A stretch of 22,643 nt of DNA from Haplomitrium mnioides (GCA_049999725.1 JBNGIS010020010.1:1-22643), one strand, 5' to 3'; numbered from the stretch's first letter, positions 10,706 through 19,440 are shown. Numbers and translations are program-made. The notes: generated from the sequence alone by a model not told the origin.

Positions 10706-11904
10706 TCAGACTCTCTCCTCTTCGGGAGGAATTGTCTCATCTAAATCTACAAGCTGAGCATCTGCAGTTGCTAGATAATCCTGTCGAGACTTTCCAGTCC
10801 CCGATATTACAACAGAGTCACCAGAAGCACCTACAGTACCAAGAGGAACAGGTTCCTTGTGGTACGCAAAAACTAATTGTGACTCAGTCACATCGGATGG
10901 CAAGGAAGCCATCTCAAAAACCCTCTGAGGAATATAAATAGACTAACATCTATCATTATCCATGGCAATGCAATTTTGCATCAGCTTAAGAGCACAGACA
11001 AGGCCCGTGCCAGACCCAGAGCAGAGATCAAGGATCCAATCTTGCTCTGTTGATAGATGATCGATAAGAAAATTGTAGAGAGCTTGCGATTTCTGATAAA
11101 CATTCACAAGAGCATCATCTCTTGGATGTTTAAGCTTTGCAAAAACTGCAGGGCAGCTAAAAACACTCCGCATAGGTTGCCGAAGAAGTCCGGTTGTAGA
11201 AGAAGCTTGCAAGTTGAAATGGCGCATGCTCCTCTTTCCTTCCTTTGTCCAATAGCCACCGTCCAATACTCGTGGGCATGTGCAATTCTGGGACCACTAG
11301 AATGATGTATATTGCTTTTGTCTCTGCAAAAAGATAAACAACCACATCAAACATTGTAACAAAAATGTAAGAGAAAAAAAAAACAAAGAAATCAAAAAAA
11401 ATAAAAATGAAAGAACAACTCACTAGATGCCGTGATCAATTGCACAGCAGACTTCAAAAAGGGCATCCTCGACAATGCCAAAGTCCTATGAAGAATGTAT
11501 AATTACACAAAGGACCAAAACTCTGAAGTAGTTATTGCCGCGAAAGATGATATCATGTCAAAAATGTCATCTTTTGAAAATGGTTCCGAATCATTATGCT
11601 TACATTCCTTAAGGTTAAACCTATAAGGAATACCAGTAATAGCCAATGTGAAACACCTAGGTTTCACAAGGCCCTTCAATTTTTGGGCGTTGGCCTCCCC
11701 GTGGACTTGATAAAACGCCACGTTGAGACCGTCGACATAAGAAAGTAAATCTTCTTCCTCATCTCTCACAACTCCTTCTATTGTGAGAGATGCAGCACCA
11801 CTTTGCTGTCGTGCTTTCCACTCTCTGGCCTTCTGGCAATGGAGAAGAAAAGCCAGAGGGTAAGAGACCAACGTCGGAGGCTAGTCTTGTTCTTCGGGGT
11901 TCAT
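10706..11904 (-). pseudogene. Captured DNA-methyltransferase-like gene fragment
   Basis: On the minus strand, frames run from an ATG at 11904 (MNPEEQD, then TAG) through PPTLVSYPLAFLLHCQKA and ..SSFAAITTSEFWSFV. A frameshift near 11505 follows, then DFGIVEDALFEVCCAIDHGI, a 100-bp intron-like gap, and GYWTKEGKRSMRHFNLQ, then QPMRSVFSC. The diagnostic piece is DWILDLCSGSGTGLVCALK, followed by NCIAMDNDRC (about 10955-11030). This is a motif-I-like SAM-binding loop with an acidic residue at the end of the next strand, as in N4/N6-type DNA methyltransferases. The frame then hits TAG, reads SIYIPQRVFEM and ends at TGA at 10706. At least four lesions make it a pseudogene. The parent gene and its substrate are unknown. 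Confidence 0.65.
11324..11423 (-). other. Retained intron in the captured fragment
   Basis: On the minus strand, GTGAGTTG at 11423-11416 and a T-rich tract ending TTTTTGCAG at 11324 bound a 100-base stretch rich in T and full of stop codons. Both flanks look coding (..AIDHGI and RQKQYTSF). The two flanking frames would join in phase if the exon had ended in a whole codon. The present bases at the donor leave an extra TA, so a small lesion is likely. Confidence 0.65.
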
Positions 11905-11918
11905 GTTCTGAGTAGCCT

Positions 11919-11941
11919 GTTCCTGATTCAAAGTAGTGGCT
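11919..11941 (-). repeat. Right terminal inverted repeat of the insert
   Basis: On the minus strand this reads AGCCACTACTTTGAATC plus six more bases, the partner of 9812-9834. The captured coding frame starts only about 15 bases inside it. Confidence 0.75.
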
Positions 11942-11944
11942 AAT

Positions 11945-12930
11945 TAGAGTGGAAGAAAGCAATGGATTCAGAACTTGATTCTATGATACAGAGGAAGGTA
12001 TTCGGACCTCTAGTTCTTGTTCCCTCTTTTGCCCATTTAGTCAAATATAGGTGGATCTTTGTGAATAAGCAAAATGAAAAAGGTGAAATTGTTCAAGATA
12101 AGGCACGCCTTGTAGCCAAAGGTTATACACAATACCTGGGAGAGACTTTGATCTCACATACGCCTCAGTTATGGATGCTACCACATACTAGTTCCTAGTA
12201 GGCTTTTCCATAGGACATGAGCTTATGACACATCAGATGGATGTTGTGACAACATATCTATACGAGCTATTACATACCCAAATCTACATCAAAGCTACCC
12301 TAGAGCTTATAGCCAAGAACATTTACTATATTCAGGGGGAGAATGTCTCTAAGAGAAAACCAACTAGCGACCTATCTACATCTTCACCATCGACTATAAT
12401 CAAACCCAGTAGTGGTAGTATTGCTCATGGACTTTTAGTCCACGAGATGCAATCTAGGGAGAAAAGACCTATTGTCTCCCCTACTCATCAATCCATGCCT
12501 CTAACCAAGGATGGAAATGCAATCGAGATCACTAGATCTATTTATCGACTTAAATAGAGTGGTCAAATTTGGTATAAGAGATTTCAAGAGTAGATGATAG
12601 CCATGGGTTTTCACCTTGATGACATCGCACCAAGTCTATTCATTAAGAATGTTGACAAAGAATTCATTATTGTTGCATTATAAATTGATGACATAAACTT
12701 ATTTTGTCACCAATCCTTACTTAAGCAAACTATTTCTATGTTTAAGAAAACTTTTGAAATGAAGGATATTAGTAAGACCAAATATTGTTTAGTACTCCAA
12801 TTTGAGTACCTAAATTATGGCATTTTAATGCATCAAAGTACTTGCATCAAGAAAGTTCTAAAACAATTTAATATGGACCAATCTCATCTAGTAACATCAC
12901 CTATGGAGATAAGAACACTAGATAGATAAA
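11945..12930 (+). pseudogene. pol: Copia copy A: reverse transcriptase (broken)
   Basis: Reverse transcriptase copies element RNA into cDNA. The RVT_2 landmarks of plant copia are in order: WKKAMDSELDSMIQRKVFGP at the resumption of pol, YRWIFVNKQNEKGEIVQDKA, RLVAKGYTQ, HQMDVVTTYLYELL, IYRLK*SGQIWYKRF, and the catalytic block AL*IDDINLF, where the tyrosine position of Y-x-D-D is a stop. Then come MFKKTFEMKDISKTKYCL and FNMDQSHLVTSPME. Between IYIKATLELIAKN and RSIYRLK lies a segment of about 80 residues, longer than usual for the family, beginning with a polypurine run. At least five stops and one frame change are present. Confidence 0.9.
12334..12343 (+). promoter_or_regulatory. Internal polypurine tract in copy A RT
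   Basis: AGGGGGAGAA, followed by TGTC, lies inside the RT coding region. The same run is kept in copy B (complement of 19822-19831). It resembles the polypurine-tract/LTR-start junction of a copia element, but no LTR follows. Confidence 0.4.
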
Positions 12931-13676
12931 AGGACATTTTCCGAAAAAGAAAAGACATAGAGCTAATTCTCGGATCTGAGATACTATATCTCTCTGCCAT
13001 AGAAGCTCTTATGTTTCTTGCAAATCAAACACATTCTCATATATCCTTTGCCGTGAACTTGCTTGCAAGACACGGTTCACAACCTACTATATGGCATTGG
13101 AATGGCATCTAGCGCATTTTTAGATATTTACAAGACACAATTGATATGGGACTATTTTTCCAAAATAATATTGATCAAATCCTTACCAGCTATGCGGATA
13201 TAGGATACCTTTTGAATCCTAATGATGCTAAATCCCAAACCACTTGCATCTTCCTATATGACTCTACAACAATATCATAGAAAAGTATAAAACAAACATT
13301 GACTTGTACATCTTCAAACCATGCAAAAATTATAGCTTTATATGAAGCCAATAGAGAATGTATATACCTACGAAGGATTGATCACATATATTTACATTGT
13401 GGATTACCTTGTATATCTGACGCAATTATCATTTTTTAGTATAACTTAGGTTGTGTACAGCATGTCTCATAGGGTTTTATTACAAGGAGACTACATCAAA
13501 TACATCACACCCAAGTTTTTCTTCACACACAAGCAGCAAGATGAGACCATATTAGTGCAAGTTTTCTCTGGCAAAGAGAATATGGCTGACATTTTTATGA
13601 AGGCTTTACCTCCAACATTGCACCAACATTTCTGCGACTCTCTTGGACTACGAATATCATCGAGATTATTATTATG
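12931..13676 (+). pseudogene. pol: Copia copy A: RNase H domain (broken)
   Basis: RNase H degrades the RNA template during cDNA synthesis. Visible landmarks are YLSAIEALMFLANQTHSHIS and FAVNLLARH, HWNGI*RIFRYLQ, SYADIGYLLNP (first acidic position kept as D), TLTCTSSNHAKIIALYEA (catalytic E replaced by K), ECIYLRRI, LHCGLPCISD, then IF*YNLGCVQ where the third acidic residue is lost. The end is conserved: GDYIKYITPKFFFTHKQQ, ENMADIFMKALPP and a stop at 13674-13676. The several stops and two lost acidic residues mark it as dead. No polypurine tract or LTR of copy A's own follows. Confidence 0.9.
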
Positions 13677-13790
13677 ACTTCATCAACATATATTTCACTA
13701 TATGAAATTTTCATTATATTGTTGACATCCTTACATTTATCTTCAATATATCTTCTTTCTGTTGAATATCAAGCCTATTAGCTCATGCAA
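13677..13790 (+). other. Copia copy A: 3' untranslated remnant
   Basis: It begins GACTTCATCAACATATATTT, matching the sequence after RNase H in copy B (complement of about 14470, GACTTCATCAACTATTC). After about 110 bases it meets the reversed 3' end of copy B's LTR. Copy A therefore ends without its own LTR. Confidence 0.6.
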
Positions 13791-14096
13791 TGCAAATGAA
13801 GAATGCGGGAACAAGCATGTGTGATCAAATCTCAAATCTTCTTCTCCTTCTCTTCTTTCTCTTCAATCTCATATATCTCATATCATAATGTGTATGTGTG
13901 TACANNNNNNNNNNTCTCTTCAATCTCATATATCTCATATCATAATGTGTATGTGTGTACAAAAGAGATAGGATAACAAGGTAATATGCTAATCACATAG
14001 GATTAGCACTAACCCTAATTCTAATCATATAATCTAATCATGGGTTAAGGACTAATGCTATATTAGCCTAATCATCTTACTACATGTATTATAATA
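13791..14096 (-). repeat. Copia copy B: 3' LTR
   Basis: On the minus strand it begins TATTATAATACATGTAGTAA directly after a polypurine tract and ends ..CATTCTTCATTTGCA. The first bases read TA rather than TG, probably a point change, since copy C has TGTTACAATA. It shares the pyrimidine-rich centre and the multiple GATTAG motifs with the C LTR. The apparent 306 bp include a 10-N gap and a 47-bp exact repeat flanking it; without this artefact the length is about 249 bp, matching the 243-bp C LTR. Confidence 0.8.
13905..13914. other. 10-N assembly gap with unmerged 47-bp overlap
   Basis: Bases 13858-13904 and 13915-13961 are identical (47 bp, beginning TCTCTTCAATCTCATATATC), one on each side of ten Ns. 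This is what overlapping contig ends look like when they have not been merged. Confidence 0.9.
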
Positions 14097-14107
14097 CTCC
14101 CCATTGG
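14097..14107 (-). promoter_or_regulatory. Polypurine tract of copy B
   Basis: The minus strand reads CCAATGGGGAG immediately before the LTR. This is the expected position and composition of the plus-strand primer site of a copia element. Confidence 0.7.
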
Positions 14108-14470
14108 CTATAATATGAGGAATGTTGTAGCCATATGTAAGATGAGTATAAGACCTATGATAGAATACCACCAACACTCCAAAAGAAATCCATATGAAAA
14201 ATAAAGGTGTTGCCTCATTAAAACCCTCTTATACGCTAACGAGGGAAAGAGTAAAACCACCATTTATAGATGGATATAGAAGTCATATAGTGACCAAAAA
14301 AGAAATAATGATAAGAAAATCGGTTATGTGCCAAAATAATGAATCTGAAAAAATAATGATCGTATGATACTTAGAAAAAGATAACATGAGCATAAAATAG
14401 AATATAAAGAGATATCAAAGATAAAAATAATGATGTTGACAAGATAATAAAAGAATAGTTGATGAAGTCA
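14108..14470 (-). other. Copia copy B: 3' untranslated region
   Basis: AT-rich sequence between RNase H and the polypurine tract on the minus strand, beginning GACTTCATCAACTATTC as in copy A. I see no gene in it. Confidence 0.6.
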
Positions 14471-14859
14471 TGACAATAAAGTCGATATTCTCCATAGACC
14501 AAGTAAATGACAAAAATGCTAATGTAGTGCCGGAGGTAAAGCCTTAGTAAATATATTGGCAATATTCTCCTTACTGGAGATAACTTGCACAGAAATAGTG
14601 TCATCAATATGCTCATGAGTGAAGAAAAACTTTAGAGCGATGTGTTTTATGCGGTCTCCTTTAATAAACCCATGTGAAACCTACTGTACACATGCCAAGT
14701 TATCTTCAAAAATAACAGTAGGGTCAGATATACAAGGTAAACCACAATGTAAATAAACATGATCAACCATCCTCCGTAGGTATATACACTCCCTACTAGC
14801 TTCATATAGAATAATGATCTCTGTATGGTTTGAGGATGTACAAGTCAAAGTTTGCTTTG
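14471..14859 (-). pseudogene. pol: Copia copy B: C-terminal half of RNase H
   Basis: On the minus strand, TLTCTSSNHTEIIILYEASR keeps the catalytic E that copy A has lost, followed by ECIYLRRMVDHVYLHCGL and IFEDNLACVQ with the acidic residue intact. Further on, frames degrade toward ..FTKALPPALH, with stops and frame changes near 14500-14690. This part is the continuation of the RT/RNase H fragment ending at 18879. The two were one domain until a 4.0-kb element inserted between codons for ..WKSTK and QTLTC. Overall copy B is better preserved than copy A. Confidence 0.85.
14855..14859 (+). repeat. Target site duplication CTTTG (left)
   Basis: Identical to 18874-18878. Deleting one copy plus the insert restores a continuous RNase H reading frame homologous to copy A. 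Confidence 0.85.
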
Positions 14860-15264
14860 TGTTAGGGTCCAGGATGGGAGCTAAAGACGCACGCAAGGAG
14901 AGACAAAGGAAGACAAAATTGAGGAAAATAGAGAAAGCAAGCAAGCAAATGGCAGAATTGGCAAACAATGGACGCTGTCCAAACAGAAGGACGGAAGATT
15001 CTCAAGAATTCAACCAAAAGACTTTTATAGGATTTAGTTAAAAAAACATTTTTATTATATTTAAAGTAGAAAAGTTTCTTTAGGATACAGAAATTACAAT
15101 TGTAGGAATAGCACTTGTTTTTGAATCACAGGTACCAATCAGGTCGAGAAACAGATCGGACAACAACAACAACTTGAACAGTTCAGAATGGAGAGAAATA
15201 GAGGAAAACCGCTTAGCATGAAGAAAAGAAAAGAAAGGAAGGCGTCAAGTGTACGTGAGGATTA

Positions 15265-15290
15265 TGTGTGTGTGTTTGTGTGTGTGTTTT
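15265..15290 (+). repeat. Imperfect (TG)n microsatellite
   Basis: A run of TG dinucleotides with one TTT interruption, inside the probable solo LTR. Confidence 0.8.
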
Positions 15291-15466
15291 GTACAAGTAG
15301 ACTTTGTGTTTTTGTGAGATTTTGAAAAGTTATGTGGGTTAGTAAATACTAGTACAATATCAATTAAATATTAATTAACTAAGACTAAGCCTAAGCTACC
15401 AGCCAAGCCACATGGATAAGATCATTTTGAATCCCAAGGTGCATCTTGAGAGAATGTTGCGTTTGT

Positions 15467-15722
15467 CGATGGTTAAGGCCTTGGGAAGTAGAAACAAAGG
15501 ATTTTCGATGGTTAAGGCCTTGGGAAGTAGAAACAAAGGATTTTCAATGGTTATGGCCTTGGGAAGAAGAAACAAAGGATTTTCAATGGTTAAGACATTG
15601 GGAAGTAGAAATAAAGGATTTTTTATGATTAAAGTCTTGAGAAGGAGAAAGAAAGGATTTTTTCGTAAGGTCTTGAGAAGGAGAAAGAAAGGATTTTTCG
15701 TAAGGTCTTGAGAAGGAGAAAG
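15467..15722 (+). repeat. 39-bp minisatellite (5 units) grading into 33-bp units
   Basis: Unit starts lie at 15467, 15506, 15545, 15584 and about 15623, each reading (C)GATGGTTAAGGCCTTGGG and then AAGTAGAAACAAAGGATTTT. The last two to three units are shortened to about 33 bp (TTCGTAAGGTCTTGAGAAGG..). Because 39 and 33 are multiples of three, the plus strand reads a repeated MVKALGSRNKGFS-like peptide and the minus strand another. I take these as by-products of the period, not as a real protein. Confidence 0.9.
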
Positions 15723-15739
15723 AAATGACAAGGCGGTTA

Positions 15740-18380
15740 GGGTCTTGGAAAGAGAAAGGCAGTTGGGCGCGTATGGGTTAGGGCACCGTTAAAAAAAGGA
15801 GAAAGGGGTCATTTTCCTCCGCTCTCCCGTTCGCTGTCTCGATGGTGGTTTTTTTCTTGGGGCCAGTGCCGTTTCAAGAGAGACATGACAATATTGCTGA
15901 AGTTATATGAGCAGGTTTGAGGGCTGCGGATAGGGAGAAAAATTTTGGTGACGGAAGGTGGGAAGATGGAACAATAACATGCATGGTGGTATAGCAGGGG
16001 AGCGCCTAAGAGGGGTGGTCGGATGGGAAACAATGAAGGTGCTGAATCGTCGCGTGTGCTTGGGGGATGTTGAAGGAGCTAAGATCGATCACTAGTGCAA
16101 GCCTGGATAAAGACGAAGAGGAAAATAATGGTTAAAATGGATTGCCGCTACAGTCAGTTGGAAGAACAAGGAAGGGAGGTGTGAGCATACCTGATTGAAG
16201 ACAAGGGACGGGAATGATGTATGGGTGTTGAGCGGTTAAAAGGGCCTTCTCTTGTTCTTGTTTTTTATTGGGCGCCGCGCCGCTTGTGGTGGAATGAAGA
16301 AAAACACAAAAAATATGCGTGTGGAATGCTGATGGAGGTGCCGAAGAAGGAGGGAGGAAGACTCCTTGTGATGCGAGAACAAAGGGTGGTGCATAAATAC
16401 TGCATGGATAGTTGAGAAGGTTCCTCCAGAAGTCTCAGCAAAGATGCAGCTCAATATTTTCTGAAGCGAGCCGAAGAGCGCTGGTGTATAGTAGAGACAT
16501 GCGTTCACAAAGAGCATATCGTGGATGAAATGATCAAGCAAGTGTCTATTGATGAGTAGCATGATGGAAAAAAGGGAGAGATGTGTGATTTGTGATTCTG
16601 TTGGAGCCATTCGAAGGGACACGGGAGGTATATTTGGCACGCGAAGCAAATGGTTGGCTTTGGGGACAATACACCGGCATAATTGATGCTCGGGGAAGGC
16701 CCAATGGATTTCGCCAGAGGGAGATTCGGCCTGCAAGGATCAAATAGTTACTCCTCCAGCATGCAAGAATGTCTAGCAGATTTTGGTTCGGACGGAGGAA
16801 GAGGACCCTTCAAGATTGAACTAAGAACATCTATACGATGAGTCTTGACAAAGGCTGCATTATATGAAACCTCATAGACAGTGTTCCTCAAGATAGCCAA
16901 AATGTATGGAGGTTCCTGTCCATGTGCCTCAGGGAGGGAATTGTGCGAGTGCGAATAGGGGAGACAATCGCTGGAGTCCAGAATCGTCTACGTGCAAACA
17001 TGAAGCATGCCACCTCAGGCGTATGGACTTTGGCATAAGAAGATGTCTCCAGAGGTTCACAGTGCCATAAACCAAATGGAGGGATTTGGATTGTGACCAG
17101 TAGGAGTTCTGCACAAGCGTGAGGGGTGAGTATGGAGGAAGCGAGGTTGAGCACCTAGCGTTTAATCAAGGCTGAGCAGACGTCGAAAGCAGCAAAGTTT
17201 TCCCCGTGTAGAAAGGAGAGGTTGCATCGAATTCCTCTCTGTGATGAGAACTACCAAGACTGAAAGCGGTGGAGCTGGTATCATAGAGGGGCTTCTTCAC
17301 ATTGAATCAATCTCTGTATTTGCTCGATTCTAGCATAAACGGTGAATGAAGAAAAGTTAGTAGAGATATTAGCATAGAAGCAAGCGGAAGAAGGATGGCA
17401 AGCACTGAAAGAAGACTCTCTACTTAGGGCTGACTATGAGGAGTGGACAAGCTCGCTGAAAGACTTGGCGAGTAGTATTGTGGAGGTTCGACAAATTTGG
17501 TGCGTTGCAATGAAGTGGGCCTTGTATGAGGAGCAAGACAGTAGTCTGGAGGCCGTTGGAAGAAGCAAAACACTAGGCCAAAGAACGAGGATGCGCAAAC
17601 AGAGGATGGAGTGAAGTTGGTTAATTCAAATAAGAAAGAACATGGTGACCGTTAAAACATGGGGAGAGTATAAAACAGGACATGAACTTTATTAGTGGAA
17701 GGATTACAAGGTCCAAGAGGGTTTTCAGACACGTGTCAAAGTCACCTAAAGGAGAACTCAGGAGGTGGCCATCGCGATATAGGAACATATGACAGTGGAA
17801 GTGAAGGGAAGAAAACTTGAGTTGATAAGTGGGTAGGTGCAGAAAACAAAAATGGTATGAAAAAAACAGGAGGAGTATTTGGGGGTGAGACGTGTAGAAA
17901 GAGCAAGAAAAGGTGAGGTGAGCCAGGAGAGATTGGGATCGTTGGGCTGTGAATATGGGTGCAGGAGGTGGCAGTGATGAATCACAGAGAAAGTTGACCA
18001 CCTGTCTAGAGGACTTGTTTGGGAATTGAATTGAAAAGAGAATGAGGATGGAGAATGGAGGATTACTAACCTAGGAGGTGGGGAAGGCTTGACACAAGGA
18101 GGATTTGGGTTGTAAGCGGATAGTGGAGAAGATACCTCAATATAGTTGTGGGTTCACTATGAGCAAGGCTTTATTTCCGTAGGTTGGCAGTGGCTGGTAG
18201 CGAAGGTAAAGTAAACGTTGGAAGAAAATTCGTGTATTGTGTTGTATGTGAGTGAAGAGTTTTGTGTTGTTGTGCCATTGTTCAGTTCAAGTGTTGGATG
18301 AAGCTAAGTGTTTAACGTAGTCTCGACAATTGGTGTCTCTGTCTGTTGCTAGATCGTTCCTTGATGTTAGTAAAGATTGC
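15740..18380 (+). other. Noncoding body of the probable solo LTR
   Basis: About 2.6 kb without any recognisable gene. Short open frames on both strands have no family features. The plus strand is strikingly purine-rich (many GGAAG, GAGG and GAAGA runs) across most of the length. This fits a long U3 region. Confidence 0.55.
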
Positions 18381-18392
18381 TATAGGATAAGA

Positions 18393-18400
18393 GTATATAT
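18393..18400 (+). promoter_or_regulatory. Candidate LTR TATA box
   Basis: GTATATAT within GATAAGAGTATATATTTGAG, about 80 bases upstream of AATAAA and 480 bases before the 3' end of the probable LTR. Confidence 0.45.
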
Positions 18401-18471
18401 TTGAGGAGGTTAGAACCAAGGAAGGTTGAGACTTGAAGGATGTTGTACTGGTACCGTGAACCTGTGCATTG

Positions 18472-18477
18472 AATAAA
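18472..18477 (+). terminator. Candidate polyadenylation signal of the probable LTR
   Basis: AATAAA in TGCATTGAATAAAGTGC, downstream of the TATA box. This would place R between about 18420 and 18500 and U5 from there to 18873. Confidence 0.45.
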
Positions 18478-18878
18478 GTGCTATCCCAAGTTATGTGAAT
18501 GTGTATGCGCTGTAGTACATCTATGATTTCATGATATGCGTTTCAAAGTTATAACACATATAAAAATCAGACGCATTTGATTTATTTCAATTCTGTTATG
18601 AGACACTATTCCTAAGCCAAAAGACCAGCCCGCATGCCATACGTTGTTTGCAAGTCCTAAGCCGATCCTGGGGGAAAGAAGCACTCTCACGATCCCTTGC
18701 GTCCTGGTGTACTTCACTACCACCACGACTAAGAGTAATCCTAGATAGCCTGATCAGCGGGAGTCTTTACCTTGTCCCAACCCATTGTCTTAGACCCAGA
18801 AGTTAGGCATTACTATACTACAAACCGAAAGACAGGGCTCCTCCCCCTATGTCCTGAACATCAAGACCTAACACTTTG

Positions 18879-19440
18879 TACTTTTCCATGATATAGTTGT
18901 AGAGCCATACAGGAATACATAACCAGTTTGGGATTTAGCATCATCAAGATCCAACAAGTATCCCGCATCTACATAACCGGTAAGTATTTGATCAGTATTA
19001 GTTGGGAAAAAAGTCCTATGTCAATTGTGCCTTGTAAATATCTGAAAATACGTTTGATACCATTCCAATGCCTTATAGTAAGTTAAGAACTATGTCTTGC
19101 AAGCAAGTTCACTGCAAATGAAATATCAGAGCATGTTTGATTAGTAAGATACATAAGAGCTCATATAGCGGAGAGATATGGTATTTGAGATCCCAAGATT
19201 GGCTCTATGTCTTTCCGTTTTCGGAAAATATCTTGTCTCTGTCCAGTGATCTTATCTCCATAGGGGATGTAACTAGATGAGATTTATCCATATTGAATTG
19301 TTTAAGGATTTTCTTAGTATAAGTACTCTGATGCATCAATATGCCATCATCGAGATACTCAAATTGTAATCCTAAACAATACTTGGTCTTACCAATATCC
19401 TTTATATCAAAAGTCTTCTTAAACATAGAAATAGTCTACT
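18879..19440 (-). pseudogene. pol: Copia copy B: RT C-terminus and start of RNase H
   Basis: On the minus strand, MFKKTFDIKDIGKTKYCLGL, FEYLDDGILMHQSTYTKKIL and FNMDKSHLVTSPMEIRSLDR form one clean frame down to 19205. After a frame change come PYLSAI*ALMYLTNQTCSDIS, FAVNLLARHSS*, HWNGIKRIFRYLQGTIDIGL, another frame change, and GYVDAGYLLDLDDAKSQTGY, which keeps the first RNase H aspartate. It ends ..TTISWKSTK at the CTTTG duplication of the 4.0-kb insert and resumes at 14854. Confidence 0.88.

Larger units (their letters stand above)
9809..11944 (-). mobile_element. TIR element (2.1 kb) carrying a captured gene fragment
   Basis: This block interrupts copy A between the integrase linker and RT. 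Copy B has the uninterrupted site GATTGGATAGAGTGG (complement, about 20214-20230). The ends form an inverted repeat: 9812-9834 (AGCCGCTACTTTGAA..) against 11919-11941, 20 of 23 bases, with weaker similarity for another 15-20 bases. TAGA flanks both sides (9805-9808, 11945-11948), a possible short target duplication. I see no transposase, so it is non-autonomous. The inside holds AT-rich DNA, a degenerate minisatellite and a methyltransferase-like pseudogene. A Pack-MULE-like or other Pack-TYPE DNA transposon fits best; the superfamily is unassigned because the target duplication is unclear. Confidence 0.7.
14860..18873 (+). mobile_element. 4.0-kb probable solo LTR inserted in copy B
   Basis: The block starts TGTTAGGGTCCAGGATGGGA and ends ..CATCAAGACCTAACA, giving a 7-bp terminal inverted repeat (TGTTAGG/CCTAACA) with TG..CA ends. 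It is flanked by identical CTTTG at 14855-14859 and 18874-18878. Copy A shows the same site without the insertion (about 13284-13300). Near the right end there is a TATA box (18393-18400) and AATAAA (18472-18477), the order expected for U3-R-U5. I find no repeated terminus inside and no gag or pol, so a single long LTR left after recombination is the best reading. A non-autonomous element with unrecognised LTRs is the alternative. Confidence 0.7.

Noticed and set aside
10495-10941. Plus-strand frame of 148 residues
   Set aside because: Its right half is the antisense of the methyltransferase-like pseudogene, and its left half runs into a minisatellite; no domain is recognisable.
10706-11904. 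A functional methyltransferase gene
   Set aside because: At least four stops or frameshifts, no visible downstream catalytic motif, and position inside a transposon within a dead retrotransposon.
4130-14096. A standard full-length copia element with these two LTRs as its 5' and 3' LTRs
   Set aside because: The LTRs are on the minus strand and copy A's coding regions are on the plus strand, and the minus-strand leader/PBS and PPT/RNase H lie outside the LTR pair, so they cannot be the LTRs of copy A in a simple insertion.
15412-15711. Plus-strand protein with 13-residue repeats
   Set aside because: It is the direct product of the 39-bp minisatellite being a multiple of three. The opposite strand is open too, so coding is not needed to explain it.
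16236-16736. Minus-strand open frame of 166 residues in the 4.0-kb insertion
   Set aside because: No recognisable domain. The complementary strand is purine-rich, which lowers stop codon frequency on the minus strand, and the region fits an LTR U3.
17621-18001. Minus-strand frame with hydrophobic and serine/phenylalanine-rich residues, like a membrane protein
   Set aside because: The composition follows from translating the complement of a purine-rich strand; no start context, no homologue recognised, and it lies within the LTR-like insertion.
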